From Cellvibrionaceae bacterium (GTDB lineage: Bacteria > Pseudomonadota > Gammaproteobacteria > Pseudomonadales > Cellvibrionaceae), in the NCBI GenBank assembly GCA_019634095.1, contig JAHQVY010000298.1:1-56496 (forward strand): a DNA stretch of 56,496 nt. Reading direction: 5' to 3'. Made by a program: the position numbers and the translations under genes. The stretch's first letter is position 1. Every line of letters starts with the position of its first letter. The notes below the pieces were generated by a model. The model searched no databases and had not been told where the DNA came from. It worked only from the letters and a program-made list of their open reading frames with translations. This document shows positions 1-9,239 of the stretch, piece by piece.

Positions 1-1
1 G

Positions 2-283
2 AATAGTTTAACCCTGTGGGACGATGAAAAAATTATTGCGCAAATCCAGCGCCGAGATATTGCCGGGGTGTGCCAGCTTAAGGACCAAAGCGTGGTGTTT
101 AGCACCGGCACGGGCGATATCGGCGCGCTCGATCTCGATCAAAGCTACTCCGATCAAAGTCACTCCGATCAAAGCCATCTCCATCAAACCCAAGTCCATC
201 AAAGCCAAGTCGACCAAGCTAAAGCCAGCACGCTGCGTGAATACCCCGGAATTCGCTGGGACAACCATTTAATCGCCGTTTAA
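2..283 (+). CDS. C-terminal end of a DUF1513-type periplasmic protein (cut by the window edge)
   Basis: The frame is open from the first bases and stops at 281-283, leaving about 93 residues. The preserved part reads like the end of a DUF1513 beta-propeller protein: a GVCQLKDQSVVFSTGTGDIG stretch and a closing IRWDNHL block, which I recognise from that family. DUF1513 proteins are usually found with imelysin-like and di-haem proteins beside iron uptake genes, and a TonB receptor follows here 20 bases downstream in the same direction, which fits. Between the two conserved blocks lies a low-complexity segment of five-residue repeats (DQSYS, DQSHS, DQSHL, HQTQV, HQSQV) that I do not expect in the family and read as a local expansion. 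The exact biochemical role of the family is not known to me. Other ORFs over this segment on either strand are shadows of the repeat. Confidence 0.6.
   Translation, partial: NSLTLWDDEKIIAQIQRRDIAGVCQLKDQSVVFSTGTGDIGALDLDQSYSDQSHSDQSHLHQTQVHQSQVDQAKASTLREYPGIRWDNHLIAV
137..226 (+). repeat. 15-bp in-frame tandem repeat, about six degenerate units
   Basis: Units begin at 137, 152, 167, 182, 197 and 212. The core is GATCAAAG or CATCAAA(G/C) followed by a variable seven bases. The period is a multiple of three, so the repeat adds five residues per unit without breaking the frame. The antisense frame reads as a hydrophobic five-residue repeat but has no other coding support. Confidence 0.85.
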
Positions 284-303
284 CACTGCCACGAAAAACC
301 ATC

Positions 304-2487
304 ATGAAAAAAAAAATATCTCACTTGTTATCGTTTTCAATTTGTTCACTCGTTGGCGCCAATGCCAGCCATGCGGCAGATACTGCGCCGGGCTTAATCG
401 AAGAGCAAGTCTTAGTCACCGGCGGCAAGCAAGCCATCGATACCCTGCCCGGCTCGGCAACCTTTATCGATGAAAGCCGCTTAAACGCGTTTTTAAACCC
501 GGATATCACCGCCATACTGCAACAGGTACCCGGCGTTTATGTGCGTCAAGAAGACGGTTATGGCTTGCGCCCCAATATTGGTTTGCGCGGTACCAACCCC
601 GAGCGCAGCACCAAAATCACTCTTATGGAAGATGAAATTCTGATTGCACCCGCACCTTACGCCGCGCCGGCGGCTTACTATGTACCCAATGTTAATCGTA
701 TGTCGGCGGTAGAGGTGTTTAAAGGCCCTTCAGCCATTAAATACGGGCCGCACACCGTGGGCGGGGCAATCAACTTCGTCACCCGCCCGGTGCTGGAAGC
801 GGACGACAACGAGGTAGAAATTGCGGTGGGCGAATTCGGCTTTAGACAATTGCGGGGCTTCGCCAGTCACGCCGGCGAAACACTGGGCTTTTGGCTAGAT
901 GGTTTGCATTACGGCTCGGATGGTTTCAAAAATCTGGACAATGGCGACAATACCGGTTTTGACCGCAACGACTTAAACGCTAAGTTTTTGTGGAAAAGCC
1001 AGGCTGGCTCCCAACGGCAACAAGAGTTACAAATAAAATTCGGTTATGCCGATGAGCGCTCTAACGAAACCTATCTCGGTTTATCCGAGCAAGATTTTAC
1101 CCAAGACCCACTGCAGCGCTACGCCGCCAGTCAACTAGATGAGTTTAGCTCTGAACACACACAAGTGCATGTTCACTACGCCATCGACTTCAACAACGGC
1201 ATACAGCTATTTGCAAAAGCTTACCGCAATGAATTCGAGCGGGATTGGAATAAATTCGATGGCTTTATTGGCGGCGCAGATATTTATACGGTACTCGCTA
1301 ACCCGGGTTTATTCGACAATCAAATGGCGCTGTTGCGCGGCGAAGTCGACAGTAATACCAGTAGCAGCCTGCGTTTAGATGTCACCAATAACTCGCGCAC
1401 TTACACCTCGCAGGGCATAGACGTGGCTCTCAACTTCGCCTTTGAGTGGCTGGGTTTAAGCCACCAGCTGGAGTCTGGCCTGCGCTTGCACGAGGACGAG
1501 GTTAATCGAGATCACTCACAGTTTGGCTACTTTATGCAGGCGGGTGCCATGGTGTTTGACGGTATCGACAACCGCGATAAAAAAGCCTTAAATCGCGGTG
1601 AAGCCTCCGCGATGGCCGTGTATATCCGCGACGAAATTCGCTTCAACCGCTGGCTGATCTCCCTGGGCCTGCGGCAAGAAAGCATTGACAGCGAGCACCA
1701 AGATTTTTTACCCGCCGCCACAGGCAACATTGCTAGCACGCAAAACGTCACCCTGCCCGGCCTGGGAATTTTCTACCACCTCAACGACGCCCTGGGCTTG
1801 CTCGCCGGAATCAATAAGGGCTTTTCTGCCAAATCGGCCTCCGCGGCCGAAGCGGTATTGCCAGAAGAGAGCGTTAACTACGAACTCGGTTTTCGCTATT
1901 CACAAGGCAAGGCAAAATTGGAGGTTATCGGTTTTTACAGCGACTATGCCAACTTACTCGGCCGCTGCCGCATTGTTGATTCGAGCTGCGACGGTGACGT
2001 TAGCGGCGGCACAGTAGAACTTTCTGGCTTAGAGCTGAGTGGCAATTACACCTTTAGCGCCGGCAAGTTTAACTTTCCCATCGACCTGGTTTACACCCTT
2101 ACCGACGCCAGCTTTCAAACCAGCTTCAATTCCAATTTCGACCAGTGGGGCCAAGTAGACGCCGGCGATGAGCTGCCTTATCTGCCCAAAGCGCAAGGTC
2201 GCTTGCAGCTGGGCATACAACGGGAAAGATTCAACGCAAACTTCGCGCTAAACACTGTAGGTGAAATGCGTGAGGTTGCTGGTTCGGGGCAAGCGCTGCC
2301 GGAGGAAAGCGTACCCTCGCTCACCACATTTGACTTGAGCACTAGCTATCAATTAACTTCACAGTTGCACTTTAAATTTGTCGTCAACAACCTGAGCGAT
2401 GAAGTCAAAGTGGTTTCTCGGCGCCCCTACGGTGCCCGCCCCAATATGCCGCGAACCCTCAAGGTGAGCGCCAAGTATCTTTGGTAG
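304..2487 (+). CDS. TonB-dependent outer-membrane receptor, FecA-like
   Basis: The 727-residue product has a signal peptide (basic MKKK start, hydrophobic stretch, likely cleavage after ASHA near residue 24). A TonB-box-like EEQVLVTG follows at about 34-41. The plug domain at about 42-165 has the hallmark GLRGTNPERSTKITLMEDE and VEVFKGPSAIKYG segments. The rest is a beta-barrel ending in the expected C-terminal aromatic residue (KYLW). The length is normal for siderophore or ferric-dicitrate receptors of the FecA type. It would take up a ferric chelate across the outer membrane with energy from TonB-ExbBD. The substrate cannot be assigned from sequence alone, and no FecIR regulator pair is visible here. 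The upstream neighbour looks like a DUF1513 protein, consistent with an iron locus. No strong Shine-Dalgarno precedes the ATG, so it may depend on translation of the upstream gene 20 bases away. Confidence 0.88.
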   Translation: MKKKISHLLSFSICSLVGANASHAADTAPGLIEEQVLVTGGKQAIDTLPGSATFIDESRLNAFLNPDITAILQQVPGVYVRQEDGYGLRPNIGLRGTNPERSTKITLMEDEILIAPAPYAAPAAYYVPNVNRMSAVEVFKGPSAIKYGPHTVGGAINFVTRPVLEADDNEVEIAVGEFGFRQLRGFASHAGETLGFWLDGLHYGSDGFKNLDNGDNTGFDRNDLNAKFLWKSQAGSQRQQELQIKFGYADERSNETYLGLSEQDFTQDPLQRYAASQLDEFSSEHTQVHVHYAIDFNNGIQLFAKAYRNEFERDWNKFDGFIGGADIYTVLANPGLFDNQMALLRGEVDSNTSSSLRLDVTNNSRTYTSQGIDVALNFAFEWLGLSHQLESGLRLHEDEVNRDHSQFGYFMQAGAMVFDGIDNRDKKALNRGEASAMAVYIRDEIRFNRWLISLGLRQESIDSEHQDFLPAATGNIASTQNVTLPGLGIFYHLNDALGLLAGINKGFSAKSASAAEAVLPEESVNYELGFRYSQGKAKLEVIGFYSDYANLLGRCRIVDSSCDGDVSGGTVELSGLELSGNYTFSAGKFNFPIDLVYTLTDASFQTSFNSNFDQWGQVDAGDELPYLPKAQGRLQLGIQRERFNANFALNTVGEMREVAGSGQALPEESVPSLTTFDLSTSYQLTSQLHFKFVVNNLSDEVKVVSRRPYGARPNMPRTLKVSAKYLW

Positions 2488-2542
2488 TAGATAACTTGCC
2501 GCTTTGGCTTGATCTAAACCCCGGGGATGGTCCGCGTATTGC

Positions 2543-2570
2543 CCAGGCCGCTTAAGCCTTCCCTGGGCTA
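2543..2570 (+). terminator. Possible terminator hairpin after the TonB receptor
   Basis: GCCCAGG at 2543-2549 pairs with CCTGGGC at 2564-2570 around a 14-base loop, about 56 bases after the receptor stop. The T-rich stretch after it is weak and interrupted, so Rho-independent function is only possible. Confidence 0.4.
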
Positions 2571-2620
2571 CCTTAACTTTTGCAAGCCTTATATACCCAA
2601 AACACTTGAGATTTAGGCCT

Positions 2621-2675
2621 CATAAGCACGCCCCTAAGTGCCCTTGGCGGTGTTGCTCCGCCTTAAATAGACTGG
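2621..2675 (+). repeat. Dispersed repeat, copy 1
   Basis: The blocks AAGCACGCCCCTAAGTGCCC and TTGCTCCGCCTTAAATAGA followed by CTGGGC match a segment at about 50977-51029 almost base for base, separated by a short variable spacer. The two copies lie in intergenic DNA on either side of the polyketide cluster. I do not recognise a named repeat family. Confidence 0.75.
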
Positions 2676-3474
2676 GCCACTTGCTCGCAATACTCGCCAT
2701 TCTGCCGCCGCAATAAATTGCGCGGCCGCGGTGTAACAAGGTGGGTCTAGCGGAGATTTGACCCTTTTTACACCAGCGGCAACCAGCTTAGATCGCATGC
2801 AAGCGGCAGCTATTTCATAGCAGCTGCCCAGCCTTTAACCCACTGGGTAAATCGCAAACAGCACCAACCTTGCGATTTACCTGTGCGGTATTTTATTGAA
2901 ACCATCGCTGGCAAATTAAAAAATAAACCATTTAGCGCTCAGCCTTTGCCCCAAGCTCGCTTAGCGGCAACGGTGGCAAGCACTATTCCCCTTTGCAGGA
3001 TCAATCAAGGTAAACCCAAAAAAAACCGTTAAGGGGCCAAATGGCCTAATGCACAGCAATCAATGCGTTTTTTCATTTTTGTGGCTGCACCGCTCGGGCA
3101 ACAATAAATTTTCTTTACAAAAGTAAAACAGGCGCTCTAATTTCAGCCCATTACACGTGCAACTAATTAATTTAGCTTAAAGCATTCATGAGTTAAAAAT
3201 CTCATTGAAAAAGTGGCTGCCGCAGTAATTTTTTTAAAATGAAAGTATTAGAGCCTTATGATTTTTATCAACAACTTAGCAAGCTCCCGTGCGGGAAATA
3301 GTCAAAAATACAGCGCATAGTTTGCCAAGCAGCAAGGGTTTTATTTATTTTGATTGAACTTGATGTTAAATTATTGTTTCTGGTCCGTTGTTACCGCTAG
3401 AAAAAACAGAAATCATGGCCTGGCATGCTTGCAACAGGCTCCAACATAAAAACAATAATCTAGGTTCACTTAAC

Positions 3475-4326
3475 ATGAAACATAAACACTATTTCCTCAA
3501 AATATTTAGCGCCTCACTCTTCTTTTTATCGCTCGGTGCCACAACTTCATATGCCTACGACACCAGCACAATACCCAGCAGACCTTCGTCACCCATTAGC
3601 TTGGTCGACAATGAAATCTATGATTTTGGCGGGCGCACCATTAATGGCAGCAATATTCAAAACAGCGGGTTGTTTCGCTGTATGAATCGTCGCGGCGTGG
3701 TGATAAAAAATGTGACTGTTACCGGCAGCCCTCGCTATGCACTGTTTGCCCGCGGCTGCAGCAGTTTTGTCATTGAAAATTTTAAAATGATAAACAACTC
3801 AAATAGTGTTGGCGGCATCCGTTTTGACCAAGGTACGGAAAATCGATCGGTGGTGATTAATAATATTGAAGCGGACAAACAAGGCGGGCATGCGTTAGAG
3901 CTGTGGGATGTGAACGGCTTTAGCATTGGCAATGTAAATGCTTATGACACCAGCGGTAGCGGTGTGCTTGTTAACCGCAGTCGCAATGGCAGCATTGGTA
4001 AAGTGACCGGATATCGCAATAACCAATCTGGCGGCTACGCCACTTTGCGCTTTGCCAATAACGCCGGTCCGAATCTCACAGTGGGCGAAGTGTTCTCGCG
4101 CGATTCCGGCCGAGGGTTTTTTACTGTTTCTGGTGCCCACGGTATCCGTGTGTCTAAGGTGGATGCACACCGCTCTAACCGAGAAGCCATTTATATTCAA
4201 GATAGCAGCAACGTTAGTGTTGGTCGCGGCATTGCGCGCTCCAGTGGCTCCGCCAATTGCCGCATTCGAAACAGCCCGAATTCGGGCTTGGGTAGTCTCG
4301 ACTGTGGCGGCTCTATTGCCAATTAA
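3475..4326 (+). CDS. Secreted right-handed parallel beta-helix protein
   Basis: I start at ATG 3475, which puts the signal peptide at the N-terminus (KHKHYFLK, hydrophobic core, cleavage near SYA). The longer frame from 3388 would bury it. The mature protein has about 260 residues with repeating strands of roughly 22-25 residues rich in G, N, V and I, such as GVVIKNVTVTGSPRYALFA, ENFKMINNSNSVGGIRF and SIGNVNAYDTSGSGVLV. This is the coil pattern of parallel beta-helix folds (pectate lyase, polygalacturonase and related proteins). Cysteines near both ends may form disulphides. I cannot identify a catalytic triad for a specific polysaccharide lyase, so the function is open: a small extracellular carbohydrate-active or binding protein. 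It converges on the aldehyde dehydrogenase gene across a shared terminator. Confidence 0.7.
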   Translation: MKHKHYFLKIFSASLFFLSLGATTSYAYDTSTIPSRPSSPISLVDNEIYDFGGRTINGSNIQNSGLFRCMNRRGVVIKNVTVTGSPRYALFARGCSSFVIENFKMINNSNSVGGIRFDQGTENRSVVINNIEADKQGGHALELWDVNGFSIGNVNAYDTSGSGVLVNRSRNGSIGKVTGYRNNQSGGYATLRFANNAGPNLTVGEVFSRDSGRGFFTVSGAHGIRVSKVDAHRSNREAIYIQDSSNVSVGRGIARSSGSANCRIRNSPNSGLGSLDCGGSIAN

Positions 4327-4356
4327 TTTAGAGCAAGTAACCGCACCCACAACGCG

Positions 4357-4392
4357 TTAACCAATAAATACCCAGTGGGGTTTATTGGTTAA
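4357..4392. terminator. Strong bidirectional terminator between convergent genes
   Basis: TTAACCAATAAA at 4357-4368 pairs perfectly with TTTATTGGTTAA at 4381-4392. CCC/GGG extends the stem towards a small loop around AGT. The A-rich and T-rich outer arms mean each strand gives a stem followed by a T-rich tail. It sits between the ends of the beta-helix gene (plus strand) and the aldehyde dehydrogenase gene (minus strand), where a shared terminator is expected. Confidence 0.8.
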
Positions 4393-4416
4393 TAGCGACT
4401 CAAACACTATGCAGGC

Positions 4417-5880
4417 TCAAGCCTGTATATTGCCGAAACTTAAATATTTAATTTCTAAATAGTCATCTAACCCGTACTTGGAGCCCTCGCGGCCTTGCCC
4501 CGATTCTTTCACCCCGCCAAACGGCGCCATTTCATTGGAGATAGCGCCGTCGTTAATGCCCACCATACCGTACTCTAAAGCTTCGGCCACCCGCCAAATT
4601 CGACTGTTATTTTCGCTGTAAAGATAGGCCGCCAAGCCAAAGGGCGTGTCGTTGGCTAAAGCGATGGCCTCCGCCTCGGTGTCAAACCCCATAACCGGCG
4701 CAATAGGCCCAAAAATTTCTTCTTCGGAAACTCGCATGCCCTTTTTAACGCCGGTTAAAAGGGTTGGCGCGACAAAGGTTTTGCTCAGTGAGGGGTCGAT
4801 ATCGATGCTTCTGGCGGTAGCGCCCAAGCGAGTTGCATCGTGAATCAGGCTTTGTATATTGGCAGCGGCTTGCGGATGAATCAGCGGCCCAATATCGGTT
4901 GTATCTTTCAGCCCGTCGCCCACGCGAAGTTGCTGCATGCCGCGAAACAAGCGCTGGGTAAAGTCGGCGATAATTTTGTTGTCGACCAAAATACGGTTGG
5001 TACACACACAGGTTTGACCGGCATTGCGAAACTTACTCAGCAGCGCGCCTTCAACCGCCGCTTCGAGGTTGGCATCGGCAAACACAATAAACGGCGCATT
5101 GCCGCCCAGCTCCATCGACACCCGCTTCATGGTACTGGCACTGGCAGCACTGAGCTTTTTACCCACCGGGGTAGAGCCGGTAAAACTCAGTTTGCGCACC
5201 ACCGGGCTGGCAATAAGCGTTTCGCCGATTTGCTCGGTAAAGCCGCACAGTATATTAATGACCCCGGCGGGAATCCCCGCCCGCAGACTTAACTCGCCCA
5301 GCGCAAAGGCCGATAAAGGCGTTTCATTGGCCGGCTTGCACACCACCGTGCAGCCCGCAGCCAGCGCCGGGGCAATTTTTCTGGCCAGCATGGCAATGGG
5401 AAAATTCCAAGGGCTAATGCAGGCCACCACCCCCACGCTTTGCTTAATACACACAACACGTTTATTGGGATTGGGGCCGGGAATCACATCGCCGTACACC
5501 CGCTTCGCCTCTTCGGCAAACCACAGTAGGTAATTTGCGCCGTATTCCACTTCACCTCTGGCTTCGGCCAGCGGCTTGCCCTGCTCCATAGTCAGGATCA
5601 GCGCCAGGTCATCTTTATTGGCAATTACTTGTTGATACAAAGCGTACAAATAGTTGGCGCGCTCTTTAGCGCTTAACTCGCGCCACTTGTACCAGGCCTG
5701 TTGCGCCGCCTCGATAGCATGCTGGGTTTGCCGGCTTGCACATTTTGCTACCTCTGCCACAACCTCCCCATTCGCGGGATTAAAGACCGGATAGCGCGCA
5801 TCTTCCTCCGCGCTGCACCACTTGCCGTTAATCAGGGCTTCGCTGCGCATTAATGTAGGGTCTTTGAGTGAATTTGCCAT
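4417..5880 (-). CDS. gabD: NAD(P)-dependent aldehyde dehydrogenase, succinate-semialdehyde dehydrogenase type
   Basis: From ATG 5880 the protein has 487 residues, the usual length of GabD. GGAA lies nine bases before this ATG, and the N-terminus then matches the family, whereas the longer frame to 5940 adds an unrelated hydrophobic leader. Typical ALDH motifs are present: PWNFP in the cofactor fold, FTGSTPVGK, the general-base glutamate in MELGGNAPF, the nucleophilic cysteine in NAGQTCVC, and EEIFGPI plus PFGGVKESGQGREG near the end. GabD oxidises succinate semialdehyde to succinate in GABA and polyamine breakdown. Its divergent neighbour is a broken LysR regulator, followed by a permease remnant, so this may be the last intact gene of a decayed amine catabolic locus. 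The substrate is inferred from family resemblance. Confidence 0.85.
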   Translation of the reverse strand: MANSLKDPTLMRSEALINGKWCSAEEDARYPVFNPANGEVVAEVAKCASRQTQHAIEAAQQAWYKWRELSAKERANYLYALYQQVIANKDDLALILTMEQGKPLAEARGEVEYGANYLLWFAEEAKRVYGDVIPGPNPNKRVVCIKQSVGVVACISPWNFPIAMLARKIAPALAAGCTVVCKPANETPLSAFALGELSLRAGIPAGVINILCGFTEQIGETLIASPVVRKLSFTGSTPVGKKLSAASASTMKRVSMELGGNAPFIVFADANLEAAVEGALLSKFRNAGQTCVCTNRILVDNKIIADFTQRLFRGMQQLRVGDGLKDTTDIGPLIHPQAAANIQSLIHDATRLGATARSIDIDPSLSKTFVAPTLLTGVKKGMRVSEEEIFGPIAPVMGFDTEAEAIALANDTPFGLAAYLYSENNSRIWRVAEALEYGMVGINDGAISNEMAPFGGVKESGQGREGSKYGLDDYLEIKYLSFGNIQA

Positions 5881-6158
5881 AAGTCGTTTCCAAAAAAATA
5901 GGTATAGATAAGCGAACCAGCGCTGTTGCCCTAACTGCATAACCTTTTGGCTCAGAACCGTTGCGCGACTGCCACAGCAGCCTATCTAATCTAGCGCCAT
6001 TCCTTTACGCAAAGCTCACGCCCCTTTATTACATCCTTGTGGCAAGGCCTCTGAATTCCAAATTCTATGCAGCCTTAGGGTGTAGACTGTTAGAAAAATT
6101 TAATAGTATAGAGATTTTATATCTTATCTTGTGAAATTGTTTAACAAAGGTAAAAAAC

Positions 6159-7032
6159 GTGGACCGACGCAAACTACCTATCCGGGTTTCGCGCTTTCGA
6201 GAGTGCCGCGGAACATTTGAATTTGAGCCGTGCCGGTGAGCAGCTCGGCGTAACCCACGGCGCAATTAGCCACCAAATACGCGCGCTGGAGGAGCAATTA
6301 GGGGTGCAGCTATTTTCTCGAGCGCACAACAAGCTCAGTTTAACACCCGCCGGGGTACGGCTTTACCAGGCGGTAAATGCCGGCTTTAATACCATTGCCG
6401 ATGGCGATCGCAGCCTTAATTTACAGGAGTTAAGCGGTCGACTGGTTATTGCCTGCAGCCAAACCATCGCCTCGGTGTGGGCCACCCAAGCAATTTGCAG
6501 TTTTTACGAAAAATACCCCAGCATCGACATTGAGGTGAGAGAAATAAAACCGCTGCAAAAAAATATTCCCCTCGATGTAGATTTTGCAATTTGTTACGGC
6601 GAACCCGATAGCCACTGCAGAGAAGTGAGCGAAGTTGCCGCGCCGCTGCTGCACCCGGTTTGCAACCCAACGCTGTTGAAACACCGCAAACCACTGCGCA
6701 AGGCCAAAGATTTACTGGCTTTCACCCTAATTCACGACGGCGCCGTGCAATGGTCGCGCTGGTTTGAACACAACGGGGCGCCGGGAGCGGCGAAAAATAT
6801 TTACTTCCCCAACACCAACCAAGCACTGATGGCGGCGCGCCTTGGCTAGGGTGCTGCTCTGGGCAACAGTTTTGAAACACAGCAATTTATTAACAATGGC
6901 GAACTGATTCAGTTGTCCGATGCCATGTCGATTGCCGAGGAACACGCCTACTTTTTTTTGCGCTCCCAACGGCAATACCGGCCCTTAAAAGTGCAAATTT
7001 TTGAAGATTGGGTACGGCGCTCAGTCGCGTAA
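6159..7032 (+). pseudogene. Broken LysR-type transcriptional regulator
   Basis: A GTG at 6159 with AAAGG nine bases upstream begins a LysR N-terminus (DRRKL), then a single-base frame change near 6178 is needed to continue as LSGFRAFESAAEHLNLSRAG. The helix-turn-helix (GVTHGAISHQIRALEEQLG) and the ligand-binding domain then read through to an in-frame TAG at 6847-6849. After the TAG the frame continues with GAALGNSFETQQFINNGEL and a normal C-terminus to TAA 7030-7032. The gene thus carries both a frameshift and a nonsense codon. It is divergent from the aldehyde dehydrogenase gene, the classic layout for a LysR regulator and its target, so it probably once controlled that gene. Sequencing error could explain one lesion but less easily both. 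Confidence 0.8.
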
Positions 7033-7054
7033 CCCCCCGCTACCCAAGCCCGCG

Positions 7055-7316
7055 GCGCCTGCAGCAGAAGTGGTGGCTTACATTATGGCGGCTTTAGCTT
7101 TTTTGCAATTGCGCCGCACCCAGCCTTTACTCGAACGGCCCTTCAAAGCCCCCGCGGGCAAGGTGCTCGGTATTGGCGGTATTGTTGCTACACTCGCCAT
7201 GTTGTTTTTGTATTTCCCGCCCAGCTATGGCGCGTTGAAGTGGCCCCATGAATGGGTGATTGTGGGCGCTTGGAGCGCTGGGGCTGATGTTCTTTTTGCT
7301 GTTTCGCAAAGCCTGA
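7055..7316 (+). pseudogene. C-terminal remnant of an APC-family amino-acid/amine permease
   Basis: About 85 residues match the last membrane helices of APC permeases: AYIMAALAFLQLRR, the TQPLLERPFKAP loop and IVATLAMLFLYF. The natural ending LMFFLLFRKA with a TGA at 7314-7316 is in another frame, so a one-base shift occurs near 7280. Everything upstream of the last helices is missing and the fragment directly abuts the broken LysR gene, pointing to a deletion that removed most of the permease. Together with the adjacent gabD-like gene it suggests a former uptake and oxidation pathway for GABA, ethanolamine or a similar amine. The substrate is speculation. Confidence 0.65.
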
Positions 7317-7621
7317 AAACCCTTAGATACAAGGCTTGCAGAAGTTAAGGCAGTTCGGGCACTTACCCCATTCAAATTTACCCAACTATTGGAAAGGGAT
7401 GGCCGGGGCATTTTCCAGGCATTCAAGCGTCGGGAACGCTTGCATAGCGACCAGGGAAGGCTTGAGCGGCCTGGACAATGCGCCGGGCATCCCTGGGGCT
7501 GCCGCTAAATTAAGTACCATTCGATCATAGACGTTCTATTTGATCCTTATTACAACACCGGCAGCGGGGCTTAGACCAAGCCAAAACGGGAAGTTGTTTC
7601 GTGCACGTTCCTTAGTTAATA
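7317..7621. other. Intergenic stretch between the permease remnant and asnS
   Basis: No credible gene. The only structure I notice is a short CAAGCG/CGCTTG hairpin around 7424-7442, without a T tract. Confidence 0.5.
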
Positions 7622-9019
7622 CTAAAACGTTGCCGACCCGGGTGTTCTGGGAAAAGGTATCGCATCGCGAATATTTTCCATACCGCTAATATAGTTAATT
7701 AAACGCTCAAACCCGAGGCCAAACCCGGCATGGGGCACGGTACCGTAGCGGCGCAAATCCCGATACCACCAGAGGTGCTCTGCGGTTTGCGGGTCGGGAA
7801 AACGGGTATCGAGCACCGCCAAACGCTCCTCACGCTGGCTGCCACCAATAATTTCACCAATGCCCGGCACTAATACATCCATCGCCGCCACGGTTTTTTC
7901 ATCGTCGTTTAAACGCATATAAAAAGCTTTAATCTCTCTCGGGTAATTTTTAATCACGATGGGGCCTTTAACATGTTCCTCGGTGAGGAAACGCTCGTGC
8001 TCGGAAGACAGATCGATGCCCCATGCAACCGGAAATTCGAAAGATTTACCGGACTTAAGCAGAATATTAATGGCGTCGCTGTAGTCCATATGTACAAACT
8101 CGGAGTCGACCACGCTTTCCAAACGAGACAAAACATTTTTATCTATACGCTGCTGGAAAAAGGCCATGTCATCTGCCCGCTCTTGCATTGCACAGCGAAT
8201 GCAGTGCTTTAAAAAATCCTCGGCTAAAGCGGCGTCGTCGTTTAAATCGGCAAAGGCTATTTCCGGTTCAACCATCCAAAATTCCGCTAAGTGGCGGCTG
8301 GTGTTAGAGTTCTCCGCGCGGAAGGTCGGCCCAAAAGTATACACCTTCGACATTGCCAAACAATAGGATTCAACATTCAGCTGACCCGATACCGTAAGAA
8401 AGCTCTCGCCACCGAAAAAGTCCTCTTCGAAATTCACCTGCCCCTGAGCGTTGCGGGGAATATTGTTCAAATCGAGGGTGGATACGCGAAACAATTCGCC
8501 GGCACCTTCGCAGTCACTGGCGGTAACGATGGGGGTATTTACCCAGGAAAACCCGTGCTCATAAAAATAATTGTGAATGCTGTGCGAGAGAGTATTTCGC
8601 AGCCGAGTAATAGCGCCAATGGCGTTGGTACGCGGCCGCAAATGCGCTTGGCTTCGCAGGTATTCGAAGGTATGGCGCTTCTTGGCAATAGGGTAAGACT
8701 CTGGATCTTCGACCCAACCCACCACTTCAATAGCCGAAGCTTGCACCTCCACCGCCTGCCCCTGCCCTTCGGATTCAACCAGCAAACCCGAGGCGATAAC
8801 CGCACAACCCGCGCCCAAATGGCAAACTTCGTCTTCATAATTGGCCAGTGAATTGGGCACCACAATTTGGATGGGATCGAAACAAGAACCATCGTGGAGC
8901 GCCACAAATGAAATGCCCGCTTTAGAGCTGCGACGGGAGCGCACCCACCCTTTGATATCAACTTCGGTACCAACGGCTACCTTTTTTTTGAATATGTCAG
9001 CGACAGAAAACTTGTTCAT
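7622..9019 (-). CDS. asnS: Asparaginyl-tRNA synthetase
   Basis: The 465-residue product has the length and layout of bacterial AsnS. The N-terminal OB-fold anticodon-binding domain ([20 protein letters not shown]) is followed by a class II catalytic core with motif 2 ([20 protein letters not shown]) and motif 3 ([15 protein letters not shown]), ending in the family-typical [10 protein letters not shown]. It charges tRNA-Asn with asparagine using ATP and is normally essential and single-copy. The start ATG has a GAGAG purine stretch seven to eight bases upstream, and a TATAAG element lies farther upstream. It is the only clear housekeeping gene in the window and marks the chromosomal anchor beside which the biosynthetic region lies. 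Confidence 0.97.
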   Translation of the reverse strand: MNKFSVADIFKKKVAVGTEVDIKGWVRSRRSSKAGISFVALHDGSCFDPIQIVVPNSLANYEDEVCHLGAGCAVIASGLLVESEGQGQAVEVQASAIEVVGWVEDPESYPIAKKRHTFEYLRSQAHLRPRTNAIGAITRLRNTLSHSIHNYFYEHGFSWVNTPIVTASDCEGAGELFRVSTLDLNNIPRNAQGQVNFEEDFFGGESFLTVSGQLNVESYCLAMSKVYTFGPTFRAENSNTSRHLAEFWMVEPEIAFADLNDDAALAEDFLKHCIRCAMQERADDMAFFQQRIDKNVLSRLESVVDSEFVHMDYSDAINILLKSGKSFEFPVAWGIDLSSEHERFLTEEHVKGPIVIKNYPREIKAFYMRLNDDEKTVAAMDVLVPGIGEIIGGSQREERLAVLDTRFPDPQTAEHLWWYRDLRRYGTVPHAGFGLGFERLINYISGMENIRDAIPFPRTPGSATF

Positions 9020-9239
9020 TTTTCATTCTCTCGATTACGGCTTATACTTTTTTGAGAATAATCGAATCTTTGCCACTCAGCCACTAAAATCGACACAGTA
9101 TCGACAATAGGCCTGAACATAAGGAATGACCATAAGGAGTGACTGCTCTCTTGGCTGCAAATCTGAAAGATAGCGCACAACAGCCAACGTACAACAGCTG
9201 CGCAATTAAAAGAGGAGCAACCGACGCCGGCAAATTCGC

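Larger units (their letters stand above)
2488..3474. other. Gene-free interval of about 1 kb
   Basis: I see no credible coding region here. It holds the hairpin at 2543-2570, a dispersed repeat copy at 2621-2675, a GGGTC/GACCC hairpin followed by five Ts near 2743-2768, and a GGCAGCT/AGCTGCC hairpin at 2805-2828. The part after about 2900 becomes AT-rich and presumably carries the promoter of the beta-helix gene, but I cannot pick a convincing -35/-10 pair. Confidence 0.5.

Noticed and set aside
8-268. Minus-strand ORF resembling a pentapeptide-repeat protein (LALMDLGLMEMALIGVTLIG)
   Set aside because: It is the reverse reading of the 15-bp repeat in the DUF1513-type gene; outside the repeat it has no family signal.
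3895-4350. Minus-strand ORF of 151 codons opposite the beta-helix gene
   Set aside because: The plus strand has a signal peptide and a clear beta-helix pattern; the minus frame is a shadow.
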